Part shown: positions 10,616 to 21,852 of the stretch, one piece after another
Layout of the letters: each line of letters starts with the position of its first letter
Position numbering within the stretch: the first letter of the stretch is position 1
NCBI GenBank assembly: GCA_037127255.1
Contig: JBANSL010000012.1
Coordinates: 35,951,115 to 36,015,114, forward strand
DNA: 64,000 nt
Reading direction: 5' to 3'
Origin: Persicaria tinctoria
Taxonomy: Eukaryota > Streptophyta > Magnoliopsida > Caryophyllales > Polygonaceae
The notes under the pieces: generated by a model
What the model saw: the letters and a program-made list of their open reading frames with translations, nothing else
The model's database searches: none
What the model was told of the DNA's origin: nothing
Position numbers and translations under genes: made by a program

Positions 10616-12976
10616 ATGGCTCAAAACACCAATCAGCACTTGCTCCTTGCAGCCAGTGCCTCCACCGCCAACCTCTCTTTCCAGATCCCTAACATCAGTG
10701 TCAAATTAGATAGGGAAAATTACTCCCTTTGGAAAACCACTATCATGTCTGCGCTCGAGACCTTCGATCTCGAAGCCTTTATCCTCTCCCCGACTCCACC
10801 GTCGGAGACCACTCCGAATCCGGACGCTGCTCTTCCCGCTCTTCCTAATCCAGATTATGCCCTGTGGAAGAAGAAAGATCGATTTGTTCTCTTGTGGATC
10901 AAGTCCACGCTGTCCGAAAGGGCCCTCGCCCTTGTGGCTCGTTCCACCTCCTCCCACTCGGCATGGACTACGCTCGAGCGCACCTTTCAGGCTCAGTCCA
11001 GGGCTCGCCGTATGTCGATGAAGCTTCAACTTCAATCGATGTCCAAATGTGCTCTCTCCCTGGCTGATTATATCGAGAAGAAAAGGGCTCTCGCTGATGC
11101 CCTGGCTGAGGATCTTCAGCCAATTTCCGATGAGGACCTTATGGGTAATATACTTCACGGCTTGGACTCCTCCTACAACGCCTTCACCGCCTCCTTCATG
11201 ATGCACTTCGCCGATGTCACCGTCGATGATCTCGTCGGTCTACTACTTCAGGAGGAAGACAGAATGGCCCGAGACCTTGCTCGGCAGGCTACTTCCCAGC
11301 CAATTTCGGCGCCCTTGATTCCGGATTCACCATCAGCCAATGTAGCATCTCGCAATCCTGCGCGCTCCTCTGGTCCTCGCCATCCGGACTCTCGCAATTC
11401 GGAGACCCGCAACAATTGCTCCTCTGACCCTGACAATCACCGGCGACGACCCCACTGTCAGTTGTGTAGCCGGCCGGGTCACGAGGCCATTGATTGCTGG
11501 CAAAGGGGGAATCAGGTGGACTTCCCCTCCCGTCATCCCAATCCCCGGGATTCAACAAAGCAAGCCAACGTCGCGGAGCATAGCAGTCCCTCCGCCATAG
11601 ATCCTACCTGGTACTTCGACACCGGGGCCACGAACCATGTCTCTCCGGACCTTCGCAAGCTCACAATCTCAGATGATTATTCGGGCCCCGACAAACTTCA
11701 AGTCGGGAACGGTAACCACTTGTCTATTTCGCATATTGGATCGTGTTCTATTAACAATCTCAAGTTACCTAACGTTCTTGTTGTCCCCCGCCTTACCAAA
11801 AACTTAATCAGTGTTCTTCAATTGTGTCGGGATAATCAAGTTATGATGGAATTTTGGCCTAATTTTTTCCGTGTTAAGACATTTCAGGGTCGGCTTCTGC
11901 TCCAAGGAACCGTTGAAAATGGCCTTTATCGGTTGCCTTCCACTTCCAGCGCCCCCACCACACCTACCGCCCTCACCAGCATCCGCACATCCCTACACCG
12001 GTGGCATTGCAGATTGGGGCATCCTCATGAATCCATTCTCCGGCGATTAGTTTCGAAATTTCAGCTTCCTATTAATTCAAATAAATTTACAAATGTTTGT
12101 GACTCTTGTCAATTGGGCAAGAGCCACCATTTACATCTTCCGCCTGCACATGTTGCTTCCCCAAAACCCTTTGATTTGGTGTATTCCGATCTTTGGGGAC
12201 CATCCCCGACATTCTCATTGAATGGCAATCGTTATTTTCTTTTGTTTGTTGATGACTGCACTAAATTTACTTGGATATACTTTTTATCTCATAAATCGCA
12301 GGTTCTCCAATCATTTGTGCAATTTCGCACGATGGTTCAAACTCAATTTCAATGTGAGATCAAAAGCCTCCAAACCGATTGGGGTGGCGAGTTTCGCAAT
12401 GTCTCATCCCTTCTTCGTTCCCTTGGGATTACTCATCGCGTCTCTTGCCCCTACACTCAAGAACAAAATGGTGCAGTTGAACGCCGAAATCGAACCATTG
12501 TGGAGAAAGGCCTTACCCTCTTAGCCCAATCTTCCCTTCCGAAATTTTTTTGGGAACATGCCTTCAAAACTGCAACCTACCTTCACAATCGCACCATCTC
12601 CCCAATCCTACATTTCACCTCCTCTTATCAACTTCTATACAAAAAGGACCCTGATTTCGGCTTCTTAAAGACATTTGGTTGCCTTTGTTATCCTTTCCTC
12701 CGCCCCTACAATTCCACCAAAATGGACTTCCGTACTCTCCCTTGCACTTTCATCAGATACAATCCCACTCACAAAGGATACCTTTGCTTCCACAACGAAA
12801 CTTCTCACATTTATATATCCCATCATGTAGTGTTTAATGAGGATGTTTTCCCGTTTGCAGTGCCCCCTTCGAGGTGCTCTTGTCCTTCGCCATCGCCGCC
12901 TCCCAACCCCGTCACGCCCAGCCTCCTTGGCCTTGCCACATCTTCGGCTGTGACCCCGACACCCACACCCCACTAG
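10616..12976 (+). pseudogene. Copia gag-protease-integrase polyprotein, first part
   Basis: The first ATG of the polyprotein is at 10616 (MAQNTNQHLL). In order it has a UBN2-type copia gag (LDRENYSLWKTTIMSALE), a CCHC knuckle (CQLCSRPGHEAIDC), an aspartic protease with DTGA in WYFDTGATNHVSPD, a gag-pre-integrase His motif (LHRWHCRLGH), and the integrase core with SDLWGP, TDWGGEF and NGAVERRNRTIVEKG carrying the D, D, E residues. The frame ends at a TGA or TAA at 12974 in a Pro/Ser-rich linker, whereas copia elements normally run on into RT in one frame. The RT follows in the next frame, so a small indel near 12870-12970 has broken the gene. Confidence 0.9.
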
Positions 12977-14751
12977 CCGTCCCCGGCCAGCAGCATCTCC
13001 ACCTCTTCCCAAACCCCCCAGTCACCTCTCCCAATCCATCTCCTCGTTACAAACAACACACCGAGAGCTCCCGGGCCAAACAGCCTACTCACCTTGCCAC
13101 ACCTAGCTACTTTCGTCCTGCCTCCAACACCACCCATCCAATGACGACCCGAGCTCGCTCCGATAGTCTCAAACCTAAGTCATTCTCAGCCACCATCACT
13201 CCCCCTCCCACACTTGAGCCAAAAACGGTTTCCCAAGCCTTAAAACATGAATGTTGGCGACTTGCGATGAAGGAAGAATACGATGCTTTAATGCGAAATA
13301 ACACTTGGTCTATTGTTCCCCGTCCTCAACACTCTAACCTTGTTGGTTGCAAGTGGATTTTCAGGATTAAGAAGAACTCGGATGGCTCGTTTCAATGGTA
13401 TAAGGCTCGGCTTGTTACGAAGGGGTTTAGCCAAGAGGAGGGTGTTGATTTTTTTGACACATTCAGCCCGGTGATTCGGCCGACAACCATTCGGGTTGTC
13501 CTTTCCTTGGCTCTCTCATATGGTTGGCATATCAAGCAGCTTGACATCAACAACGCCTTCCTCAATGGTGATTTATCGGAGGTTGTCTATATGGAGCAAC
13601 CGAAAGGATTTGAGGATCCGACTCACCCGACCCATGTCTGTCGCCTGCACAAGGCTCTCTACGGCCTCAAACAGGCTCTCCGAGCATGGTTTACAAAGCT
13701 CAAATCATATCTTGTCCAAAATGGCTTTCGGGCGTGTCAATCCGACACCTCTCTATTTGTCCACAAGTCCTCGGCCACCATTATCTATGTCTTAGTCTAT
13801 GTGGATGACTTAATCATCACCGGCAACAACCATGCTCTTATCCCTGCCTTCACTGTCAACCTCCATCGCACATTTTCTCTCAAGGATCTAGGTGACCTCC
13901 ATCATTTCCTTGGCTTACAAATCATCAAATCATCCACTGGTTTAACTCTCTCTCAGACCAACTACATTCGTGACATTCTCCCCAAGAGTAACATGTCTGA
14001 TTCCAAACCCATATCCACCCCGGCTGATCCTTCCACCCGACTTTTCAGTCACGGTGAACCCTTCATGGACCCTACTTTGTATCATCGAACCGTAGGCTCC
14101 CTACAGTATGCCACCATCACCCGTCTGGATATATCCTTTGCCGTCAGCCGTGTATGTCAGTTTATGCAATCCCCTACAACTCTTCACTGGCAATCAGTGA
14201 AACGTATTCTTCAGTACCTAAATGGCACCCTCGGCCACAACTTGCACTTCCGTCCAACCTCTGCTGGTTCTCTCCTTGCTTACTCAGACGCGGGCTGGCT
14301 ATCCAACCTCGACGACAGCCGCTCCCAATATGGCTTCGCCATTTTTCATGGAAGCAATTTGATCAGCTGGACATCGAAGAAACAAAAGATTGTTGCTCGA
14401 TCAAGCATCGAGGCAGAATATCGAGCTCTTGCTTACACCGCCGCCGAACTCATGTGGTTGCATCACCTACTGCAGGATCTGCACATCAAGGTTCATTCCG
14501 CTCCCACTATATTGTGTGACAATGTCAGAGCTACATTCATGTGTAAGAATCCGGTCATCAGCTCCCGGTCTAAGCACATCCGGCTAGACTTCCATTTCGT
14601 TCGAGAGCAACTGGAGTCCAGTGATTTGAAGATTAGTCGTGTCTCTTCGGTTGATCAATTGGCCGCCATCTTCACAAAACCCTTGCACAAGGAACCCCCC
14701 AGCTATTGGTCCGAGTCGGACTTTGATATGGTATCAGAGCGATTAGCCTAA
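12977..14751 (+). pseudogene. Copia reverse transcriptase and RNase H, second part
   Basis: This frame, open from about 12874, carries the RVT_2 domain (WIFRIKKNSDGSFQWYKARL, LDINNAFLNGDL, then the catalytic box in VLVYVDDLIITG). A copia RNase H follows (LLAYSDAGWLSN, SSIEAEYRALAYTAAELMW). The three RT aspartates and the RNase H acidic residues are visible. The C-terminus is abnormal: after FTKPLHKE it reads into the neighbouring TRIM-like sequence and stops at 14751, so the last copia residues are replaced. It is shifted by a frame from the upstream gag-protease-integrase part. Confidence 0.9.
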
Positions 14752-15031
14752 CGGCCCGTGTCAATCCTGGTCTGGGTTACCCAGTTGTCCAAGTCTCAAC
14801 TAGATGGTCATTCCTAGTTGGACTTGCGGGGGCATGTTAAGATGTGAAAGGATAAAGTGTCCCACATCGAAAGTTGAGCATAACAAGCCCTAATATATGA
14901 GTCGGTGGGCTACTCCTTCTATTGTCAATTGGTTTTAGAATGGAACCCCACTCGACTTGTGTGCTAGACTACTAGCGCATGTGCGCCCGTGCACACGACC
15001 CCCAACTATTGGTCCGAGTCGGACTTTGATA
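14694..15031 (+). mobile_element. TRIM-like unit with truncated 5' LTR, PBS, polypurine tract and 3' LTR
   Basis: A 35-bp stub (14694-14728, ending GGACTTTGATA) precedes a perfect PBS TGGTATCAGAGC at 14729-14740. About 90 bases of non-coding DNA follow, then a polypurine stretch GCGGGGGCA before an LTR at 14835-15031. That LTR runs from TGTTAAGATGTGAAAGG to the same GGACTTTGATA ending as the stub, and contains the common GTCCCACATCG stretch. This is the layout of a terminal-repeat retrotransposon in miniature that has lost most of its 5' LTR. Its right edge coincides with the point where gypsy LTR A resumes. Confidence 0.7.
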
Positions 15032-16138
15032 GGGTGAAATTGGGGGTTTTCGATTGGGAGTGATCTGGGATAAATTGTTTGAGGGAAAATGTTCCTAGAT
15101 GAATTTAGAACCTAAAACAGCAGGTAGGAGCTTGAATTTCGGCTAACAATGGTGGGATGTCCTTCGAAAAGATCCCACTTCCCTCCTTATAACGTCGAGA
15201 TTACAGTGTAAACGAAATCGATAATTGAAGGTGTCATTGAATTGTAGTTGATGAGAGGATTGAATGCTCGTAATCAATTTGGCTGGAAGGTCTTATCCTC
15301 CGCGTCAATTTGACGAATTACAAATCCTAGGGTTTGTGAATTTGGACGGAATTGAGACTCGATTCCTCCTTTAAAACACGAATTGATTGTACATTGATTA
15401 ATAGAATTGAATTTAGGATAAGTTTCGTGTTTAGAACGTTTTGAATTAACATTGAATATGACAAACCTCCATGGGAAGAGTGTATGCAGGAGAGAAGAGG
15501 GGAGGAGGAAGAAGGGTTCACCCGAACCGGTTTTTTTTTAATTCGGTTTGGTCCGGTTCAACCCTATAAAATGCTTGGGTTTTATATATGTTTACATTTA
15601 TGTAACATAGTATAAAAATCCAAAAATACAATATAAGAAGATAAATCATTTATATACCCTTTTTTAATAAATCACAATATGCCCTTTTATTTAAATAATT
15701 AGTTGAAAGTAAATTTTATAAAATAATATTTACTTGGAATAACCTCCAAACTTTATAGTAAATATCATTAGAATAAAAATTCCACTCTAACAGTTTAATC
15801 ATGAGTAATATTTATTTTGTGAAAAATGACGTCACATTTAATATTGAAATACTTTAAGTAAGGCCTTTTTCAAATAAAATAATGAATTCAAATCAAAATT
15901 TGCATTTATAAAATTAGTTATTTTAATAACGATAATCTTAATGCTTTATTTTAGTTAAATTCAGCTTCACGGTTAAAATAACAATGTCAAACCAAATTTT
16001 ATACTAATAACAATAAAACCAAATAATAAGAAATATATTTCATAAAAAAAATCTCATGACTTCTTTTATATCAAAAATTTAACCTCATTTTTATTTAAAT
16101 CAAAACAGAAATATCCAAAAATACTTTGGGGTATTTCA
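15032..16138 (-). repeat. 3' LTR (copy A) of the gag-only gypsy element, second segment
   Basis: The sequence resumes at GGGTGAAATTGGGGG and matches 20245-21371, ending GGGGTATTTCA at 16138. Relative to copy B it lacks an 18-bp AATAATA-type expansion near 15925. The join between 10354 and 15032 restores the uninterrupted order seen in copy B. Confidence 0.95.
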
Positions 16139-16151
16139 TATCTCCCTCCTT
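16139..16151 (-). other. Polypurine tract of the gag-only gypsy element
   Basis: On the minus strand the sequence AAGGAGGGAGATA sits immediately before the 3' LTR start TGAAATACC. This is the expected plus-strand primer. Confidence 0.85.
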
Positions 16152-16490
16152 AAACAACGAAAAGAGTAGGGAGATAGTATAATTTGATATGTTGTCCAAT
16201 TCTGTCTAACATGTATATGAAGACTCATAGATCTCATCCTTAAGTTCAGTAAAAGGATTAGAGGGGGAACGAATAAATAAATGCATATATGCATTATAAG
16301 AGATTGACGTGAAGATAACACTTTTTTTTATTAGAAAATCAAAATACTCTAACGACAAGGAATACTAGAATTCACGATTTCACATGGAAAACATGCCTAA
16401 TACTAGCACTTATTAGGACAGAAATGACAACACCTTATTATAAATAAAAGTACTAAGATAGTGATATGATTCACGATTTCTCACACGACT

Positions 16491-17810
16491 TCACTCTTGA
16501 GTATTAATCTCTTCCACTTCGTTCAGTGTGTACAATCGAGGACCTTGTTTAGATGATCCATCCATTGGAGCCTTACCCTTGTTTTGAACGGTGGCCTCCG
16601 ATGCTGCTTGAGTCTGGCTTCCTTTCTGATTGTATCGAGATTGTGAAACTTGGCCTTGCCACTGGTTTGCTGACTTTGTGGGAACAAACGAACCTTGTTG
16701 AGACTGGACGGGATTTTGATTTTTGAATCTACAGAATTTGACCATGTGTCCCGGCTTCCCGCAACCTCGACAAATTCGAGCCACCTCCTGACATTAGGGC
16801 CTCAAATGATCCGGGTTGCCGCAATTGTGACATTGGGTACCTTGACCACTTCGTCCAGTCATTCTAGTTGAGTTTTGAAATGATTGTGCTTGAGTCTGAT
16901 TCTGATTCATCACTGATCCACCCATCGGTATGGTTGGCGTAGCCCTCTTAGTACCGATATGTAACTGCTTTGCCTTCTTTTGTTGGGACATTTCTTGGTC
17001 CTTTCGACCTTCCTCTAGTGTGGCCTCTACCCGATAAGCTGCATCAATATACTGATCTAGCATCTCATAGTCTCGCTGGAGCATTTGTAACTTTAGTTCG
17101 TGGTACATCCACTCATGAAAGTACATGATTTTGTCAGCTTCAAACTGGATCAGATTACCAGCATAGGGAAGTAGTCTATAGTACTTTGTGACCAATTGAG
17201 CAAGCTTCAGACCTTGGTTGACAGGGTAGAGAAACTCTTTCTTCTTCGTTGCTCTTAGAGACGGGGAGAAGTAATGATCGGTGGTTCTCTCTTTAAAACC
17301 ATCCCAGGTTAGGGTTGCCTCCATAGAAGGTCTCACTGAGTCCCACCATTGACTAGCTTCTCCCTTTAATTGTAGTGCTACTATATTCACCTTGTCCGCT
17401 TCAGTGCAAACAATCTCTCGGAAGATTCTCTCGATATGAGTAAGCCATTCCACTACCTTGTAAGGTTCACCTGAACCATCAAAGTCATCTGGTTTCATCA
17501 TATTCACAGCCTTCAAAGCTTGACCATAAGTATCTCCTTGGCCCGGTGCTTGCACTTGTGCAATTGGAATAACGTGGCCTGGTTGAATCACTGGTTGCGC
17601 ATGTTGAGTCCCTGCTAAAGCTTGTGCTACTGCAGTTTGAACTAACTGTTGAATAGCTTGCAGGGTGGCAGCATTTAGTTCTTCCACTACAAGCGAAGGG
17701 TTAACATTTTCTTGATCACCCACTTGATCTCTCGGGTTGTTTCTAAGGTCGCCGACAGATTCTTGGCTCGCATTCTCGTTATTGAGATTCAAGTTGTTCT
17801 GATTCTCCAT
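16491..17810 (-). pseudogene. gag gene of the gag-only gypsy element, one premature stop
   Basis: The ATG is at 17810 and the reading frame continues to 16491, about 440 codons, interrupted by a single in-frame TAA at 16794-16796. The middle has the gypsy gag (retrotransposon capsid) signature, with ASQWWDSVRP and the surrounding helices. The C-terminal part has two CCHC zinc knuckles, CHNCGNPDHLRP-stop-C and CRGCGKPGHMVKFC. The stop falls inside the first knuckle between His and the last Cys. Gag forms the particle that packages the element RNA. With one stop the copy is probably inactive, though decay is slight. Between the gag end and the polypurine tract (16152-16490) I see no other gene. 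Confidence 0.9.
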
Positions 17811-18098
17811 GACCTAGGGAATGAAGTCTTATCAATACTTTTCTTGAATATAACAACTTCTAATAATAAGAAGCTCACCCAATTAACTTATCCTATGATA
17901 TTGGAACTATGTAACTGAGCTTCTATCACACTCTATCTTAGAAGGATGAAATGCCAGTACCCACATTGGCATTTCTAGAAGATTTACAACGATCAAAAGA
18001 AGTCTTGGTTGGTGACAACGGTCACGGGTCTTTCAAGGAACCTTTAGAAAACATTTTAAAGACAAACTACAATGTAAATTTTTGTTGTAAAACCTTTA

Positions 18099-18110
18099 GC
18101 TCTGATACCA
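18099..18110 (-). other. Primer binding site of the gag-only gypsy element
   Basis: The minus strand reads TGGTATCAGAGC, the usual plant PBS complementary to the 3' end of initiator tRNA-Met. It lies five bases inside the 5' LTR edge at 18116, as expected for minus-strand DNA synthesis priming. Confidence 0.9.
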
Positions 18111-18115
18111 CCTTC

Positions 18116-21100
18116 TGTAACACCCCCTTCTGTAAACGAGGGAATGTTGCAGCGCCATTGATTACTCGGACTTTAATGTCTTCGTAACCACCTTAGGCGT
18201 ATAGGGACATGCAATCATGCTCTCACAACAAGATGATAACATGCATTAAAATAAATACAACGGAAGACTTTTACCAAAAGAAAATTATATTTTAAATAAT
18301 ATTTACAATCGTTTAACTGGTACAGTGGAAGACTTTTAAATACACCGGATAAATAATTAACCAAATTGAACACATTTGGAATTACCTTTTTTTCAAAACA
18401 TTTAACATGACCCTTGATGTTCTCCAACGCCTTTGGAACTTCTTCACTACGATCTCTATACCTGTAACTTAGGTCTGATGCATCGTATACAAACGAGAGG
18501 CACCAGCCGCCATAGTAGATATGACGGTTAGTTCAATTAAGAACAAGCAAGTGACGACACGAAATAAAAGACCACTTTACACTAAAGATTCATTGACCAT
18601 AAAACGGTATGAACCAAATAGTCCAAAAGAGATTAACACGAACTATTTAAATGTGAATTACAGAATACAAAATAGACACTCGGCGCAACTTGAGAATTTA
18701 TAAGTTAGGAAGAATAATGGACGTGAGTGATAAATCACTCTAGGAAATTATATTCCGAAATGAGACTGGAATATAATTAAACGCTTAAATTATGACTAAC
18801 TTATTTACCATCACCGTCTTATAAATAATTGTATAACTTCAAACTTACAACTAGTATTTAACCAATGAACTACAACATTAAGATATATATCTTTAATCTG
18901 TACTGAACGGGTCCGCTCAGATTTTATTTTAATATTAAGTATAACGAACGGGTCCGCTCGGATTTTATTTTAGTATCAAGTGTACCGAACGGGTCCGCTC
19001 GGATTTTCTTATCGATCAAATTCACTAAACGGGTCCGCTCAGTGGATCATTTCCAGGTCCGAAAATGTAGCTTCGTGAAACTGGGTAGGAAGCGCTCATC
19101 TTCCTGGTTTATAATAATATGTATTTTATATAACTTGGAAGCGCTCATCTTCCATATTTAATTTATATTATCGTTTATATACTTTACTAGGAAGCGCTCA
19201 TCTTCCTTAACTTTAATTTAATATATTCACATTCTATAACACACTAAACCACAAATCTAAAATCAATAACTTAAGCATTCTTATTTATATCTTTTTATAA
19301 GGATTAGGTCCAAAAGATAACCTAATTCCACACCGAACTAGTATTCAACCAAGTACGGAAATGAATCGAATAAATGACAATTATGGATATGAAAACGGAT
19401 AGATCACATAATTAAACTTAGCATGAAGAGAAAATAATAAATCATGCTTTCATTGAATATGGCACATAATGTCATTTATCTAACTTAAATAACCTATAAA
19501 AATAACATTACCCATTTAACATGCCAAAATAGATTATCAATTTAATAAATCACACAAACGGATGAATTGTAATTTATTTAACGCAATTTGGCATGGTTCA
19601 ACGGTAGAAAACAACTAGAAACGAAAGCACGCAAATGAGCATAGAAAGCTCGGAATATCACTTGCCTCTTTTGACGTTCCTGAATCGCGAGAAAAATATA
19701 AGATTGAGTTCGGTGACTACGGACAATTATACACGCTAATCACACCACACATAAGAGAAGTTGTTAGTTGGTATTTTATACGTGTAATCGACTTATTTAA
19801 TTCGAACCGAAAATTGAATTAATAGAAAGTCGGTTTTCAATACCAACACGAACCTCCTGAGTTTCTTCTGACGATGTGAGCGCGTAGGGGTCGGGAAGCG
19901 GTTGCGATTCAAAAGAATAATGACCCTAATTAGCGGTTTAAACCCAAATAAAACTTACAGACACAATCCGTAATTTTTATAATTAGACGAGAGCAATTAT
20001 TGTAAGAATAGAAATCATTGGGCGGTTTTTGCAATTTATTCTTCTTCTTCACAAAACCGTGACTGCCATATATGCTTACATTGAAGACGTCACCTGTTAC
20101 TGGAATGCGACCACGGTGGTTCGACGCGGATGGCTCGATGTGGCTCGGTGGCTCTGACTTCCGTGAGTGGTGACTCCGACGGCAAGCGGCGCACCTCCGG
20201 GCGGCACAGGCGGCGTTATAGTGGTCCAGCAACGGCGGAAAAGTTGTGGTGAAATTGGGGGTTTTCGATTGGGAGTGATCTGGGACAAATTGTTTGAGGG
20301 AAAATGTTCCTAGATGAATTTAGAACCTAAAACAGTAGGTAGGAGCTTGAATTTCGGCTAACAATGGTGGGATGTCCTTCGAAAAGATCCCACTTCCCTC
20401 CTTATAATGTCGAGATTACAGTGTAAACGAAACCGATAATTGAAGGTGTCATTGAATTGTAATTGATGAGAGGATTGAATGCTCGTAATCAATTTGGCTG
20501 GAAGGTCTTATCCTCCACGTCAATTTGACGAATTACAAATCCTAGGGTTTGTGAATTTGGACGGAATTAAGACTCGATTCCTCCTTTAAAACACGAATTG
20601 ATTGTACATTGATTAATAGAATTGAATTTAGGATAAGTTTCGTGTTTAGAACGTTTTGAATTAACATTGAATATGACAAACCTCCATGGGAAGAGTGTTT
20701 GCAGGAGAGAAGAGGGGAGGAGGAAGAAGGGTTCACCCGAACCGGTTTTTTTTTAATTCGGTTTTGTCCGGTTCAACCCTATAAAATGCTTGGGTTTTAT
20801 ATATGTTTACATTTATGTAACATAGTATAAAAATCCAAAAATACAATATAAGAAGATAAATCATTTATATACCCTTTTTAATAAATCACAATATGTCCTT
20901 TTATTTAAATAATTAGTTTAAAGTAAATTTTATAAAATAATATTTACTTGGAATAACCTCCAAACTTTATAGTAAATATCATTAGAATAAAAATTCCACT
21001 CTAACCGTTTAATCATGAGTCATATTTATTTTGTGAAAAATGACGTCACATTTAATATTGAAATACTTTAAGTAAGGCATTTTTCAAATAAAATAATGAA

Positions 21101-21371
21101 TTCAAATCAAAATTTGCATTTATAAAATTAGTTATTTTAGAAATAATACTAATAATAATAACGATAATCTTAATGCTTTATTTTAGTTAAATTCAGCTTC
21201 ACGATTAAAATAACAATGTCAAGGCAAATTTTATACTAATAACAATAAAACCAAATAATAAGAAATATATTTCATAAAAAAAAATCTCATGACTTCTTTT
21301 ATATCAAAATTTTAACCTCATTTTTATTTAAATCAAAACAGAAATATCCAAAAATACTTTGGGGTATTTCA
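18116..21371 (-). repeat. 5' LTR (copy B) of the gag-only gypsy element
   Basis: This complete LTR of 3,256 bp has TG and CA ends in minus orientation. It contains two internal repeat sets: four copies of an ACGGGTCCGCTC motif (18903-19045) and three copies of GGAAGCGCTCATCTTCC (19086-19206). Both are partly palindromic and both are shared with the other LTR. The segment near 20097-20232 contains a GC-rich open stretch, conserved in both copies, that may only be leader sequence. Confidence 0.95.
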
Positions 21372-21376
21372 ATAGT

Positions 21377-21632
21377 CCTATCATTTGTGATAAAATTTGA
21401 AGTAGATTTTCTTAAGTTTTTAATTTTTACTGTAGACTGGTAATATTTCGTATTTTTGTCTGCTAATTTAATATGTTTGATTTTGGCTCGTTGCTTCCAA
21501 AAGGTATGGTTGAAAGTAAGAATTTATTTCCTTGCGAGTTCCAACCGGGCAAGCTTATCAATTTGTGTTTGGGAGATTGTACCCAAGGGAATTGACTGTT
21601 GTAAATTTTGGATTTGTTTATCCAACTTTGTG
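21377..21632 (-). mobile_element. LINE-1, 5'-most retained part
   Basis: Directly after the ATAGT duplication the LINE ORF2 frame resumes on the minus strand. It shows the linker between endonuclease and RT, including KQRAKVKHIKLADKNTKYY and LDKQIQNLQQSIPLGTISQT. It stops near 21632, where gypsy-2 RT sequence begins, so the LINE is 5'-truncated or cut here. Together with 7731-8210 and 5107-6916 it is one LINE copy split by later insertions. Confidence 0.85.
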
Positions 21633-21852
21633 AGGCACTATAAAAATCGGTACATCACAAGGACTTAAGCTCTCCCTAATGTATCCCTTGTCCAATAGCT
21701 CTTGAACTTGGGATTGGACCTCATGAGTTTCAGTGAGATTCATACGATAAGTCGACTTATTAGGCAATGCAGCCCCAGAATGAGATCAATTTGATGCTCA
21801 ATGCCTCGAATAGGGGGTAGGTTGGGTGGTATATCATCACAGAATACATCCT

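Larger units (their letters stand above)
10355..14693 (+). mobile_element. Ty1/copia LTR retrotransposon inserted in LTR copy A
   Basis: It has a 5' LTR of 204 bp (10355-10558, TGTAATAACG to TTGTTTACA), then a PBS-like TGGTATCGAAGCCC at 10559-10572, then gag-pro-int and RT-RNase H frames. Its own 3' LTR is not present: near 14693 the RNase H end runs into a truncated LTR of a different element (see the TRIM-like unit). The gene order protease, integrase, RT, RNase H places it in copia. Confidence 0.9.
8211..21376 (-). mobile_element. Gag-only Ty3/gypsy LTR retrotransposon (TR-GAG/LARD-like) with perfect ATAGT target duplication
   Basis: The element proper is 8216-21371 and is flanked by ATAGT at 8211-8215 and 21372-21376. 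In its own (minus) orientation the LTRs run from TGAAATACCCC to GGGGGTGTTACA. The 5' LTR is 18116-21371 (3,256 bp). The 3' LTR is 8216-10354 plus 15032-16138, split by a copia insertion. The interior, 16139-18115, is only about 1,980 bp and contains a PBS, a gag gene and a polypurine tract, but no protease, RT, RNase H or integrase. It must therefore have moved with enzymes from another element. The two LTRs differ by scattered substitutions and an 18-bp indel near 21139. It inserted into the coding region of LINE-1, which continues on both sides. Confidence 0.95.

Noticed and set aside
10706..11206. Long minus-strand frames opposite the copia gag
   Set aside because: These are shadow frames of the real plus-strand copia coding sequence.
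13107..14587. Several 60-120-codon plus and minus frames inside the copia RT region
   Set aside because: They overlap the RVT_2 and RNase H coding frame and have no features of their own.
21139..21160. AATAATA expansion considered as a functional site
   Set aside because: It is an 18-bp simple-repeat indel between the two gypsy LTRs and fits slippage.
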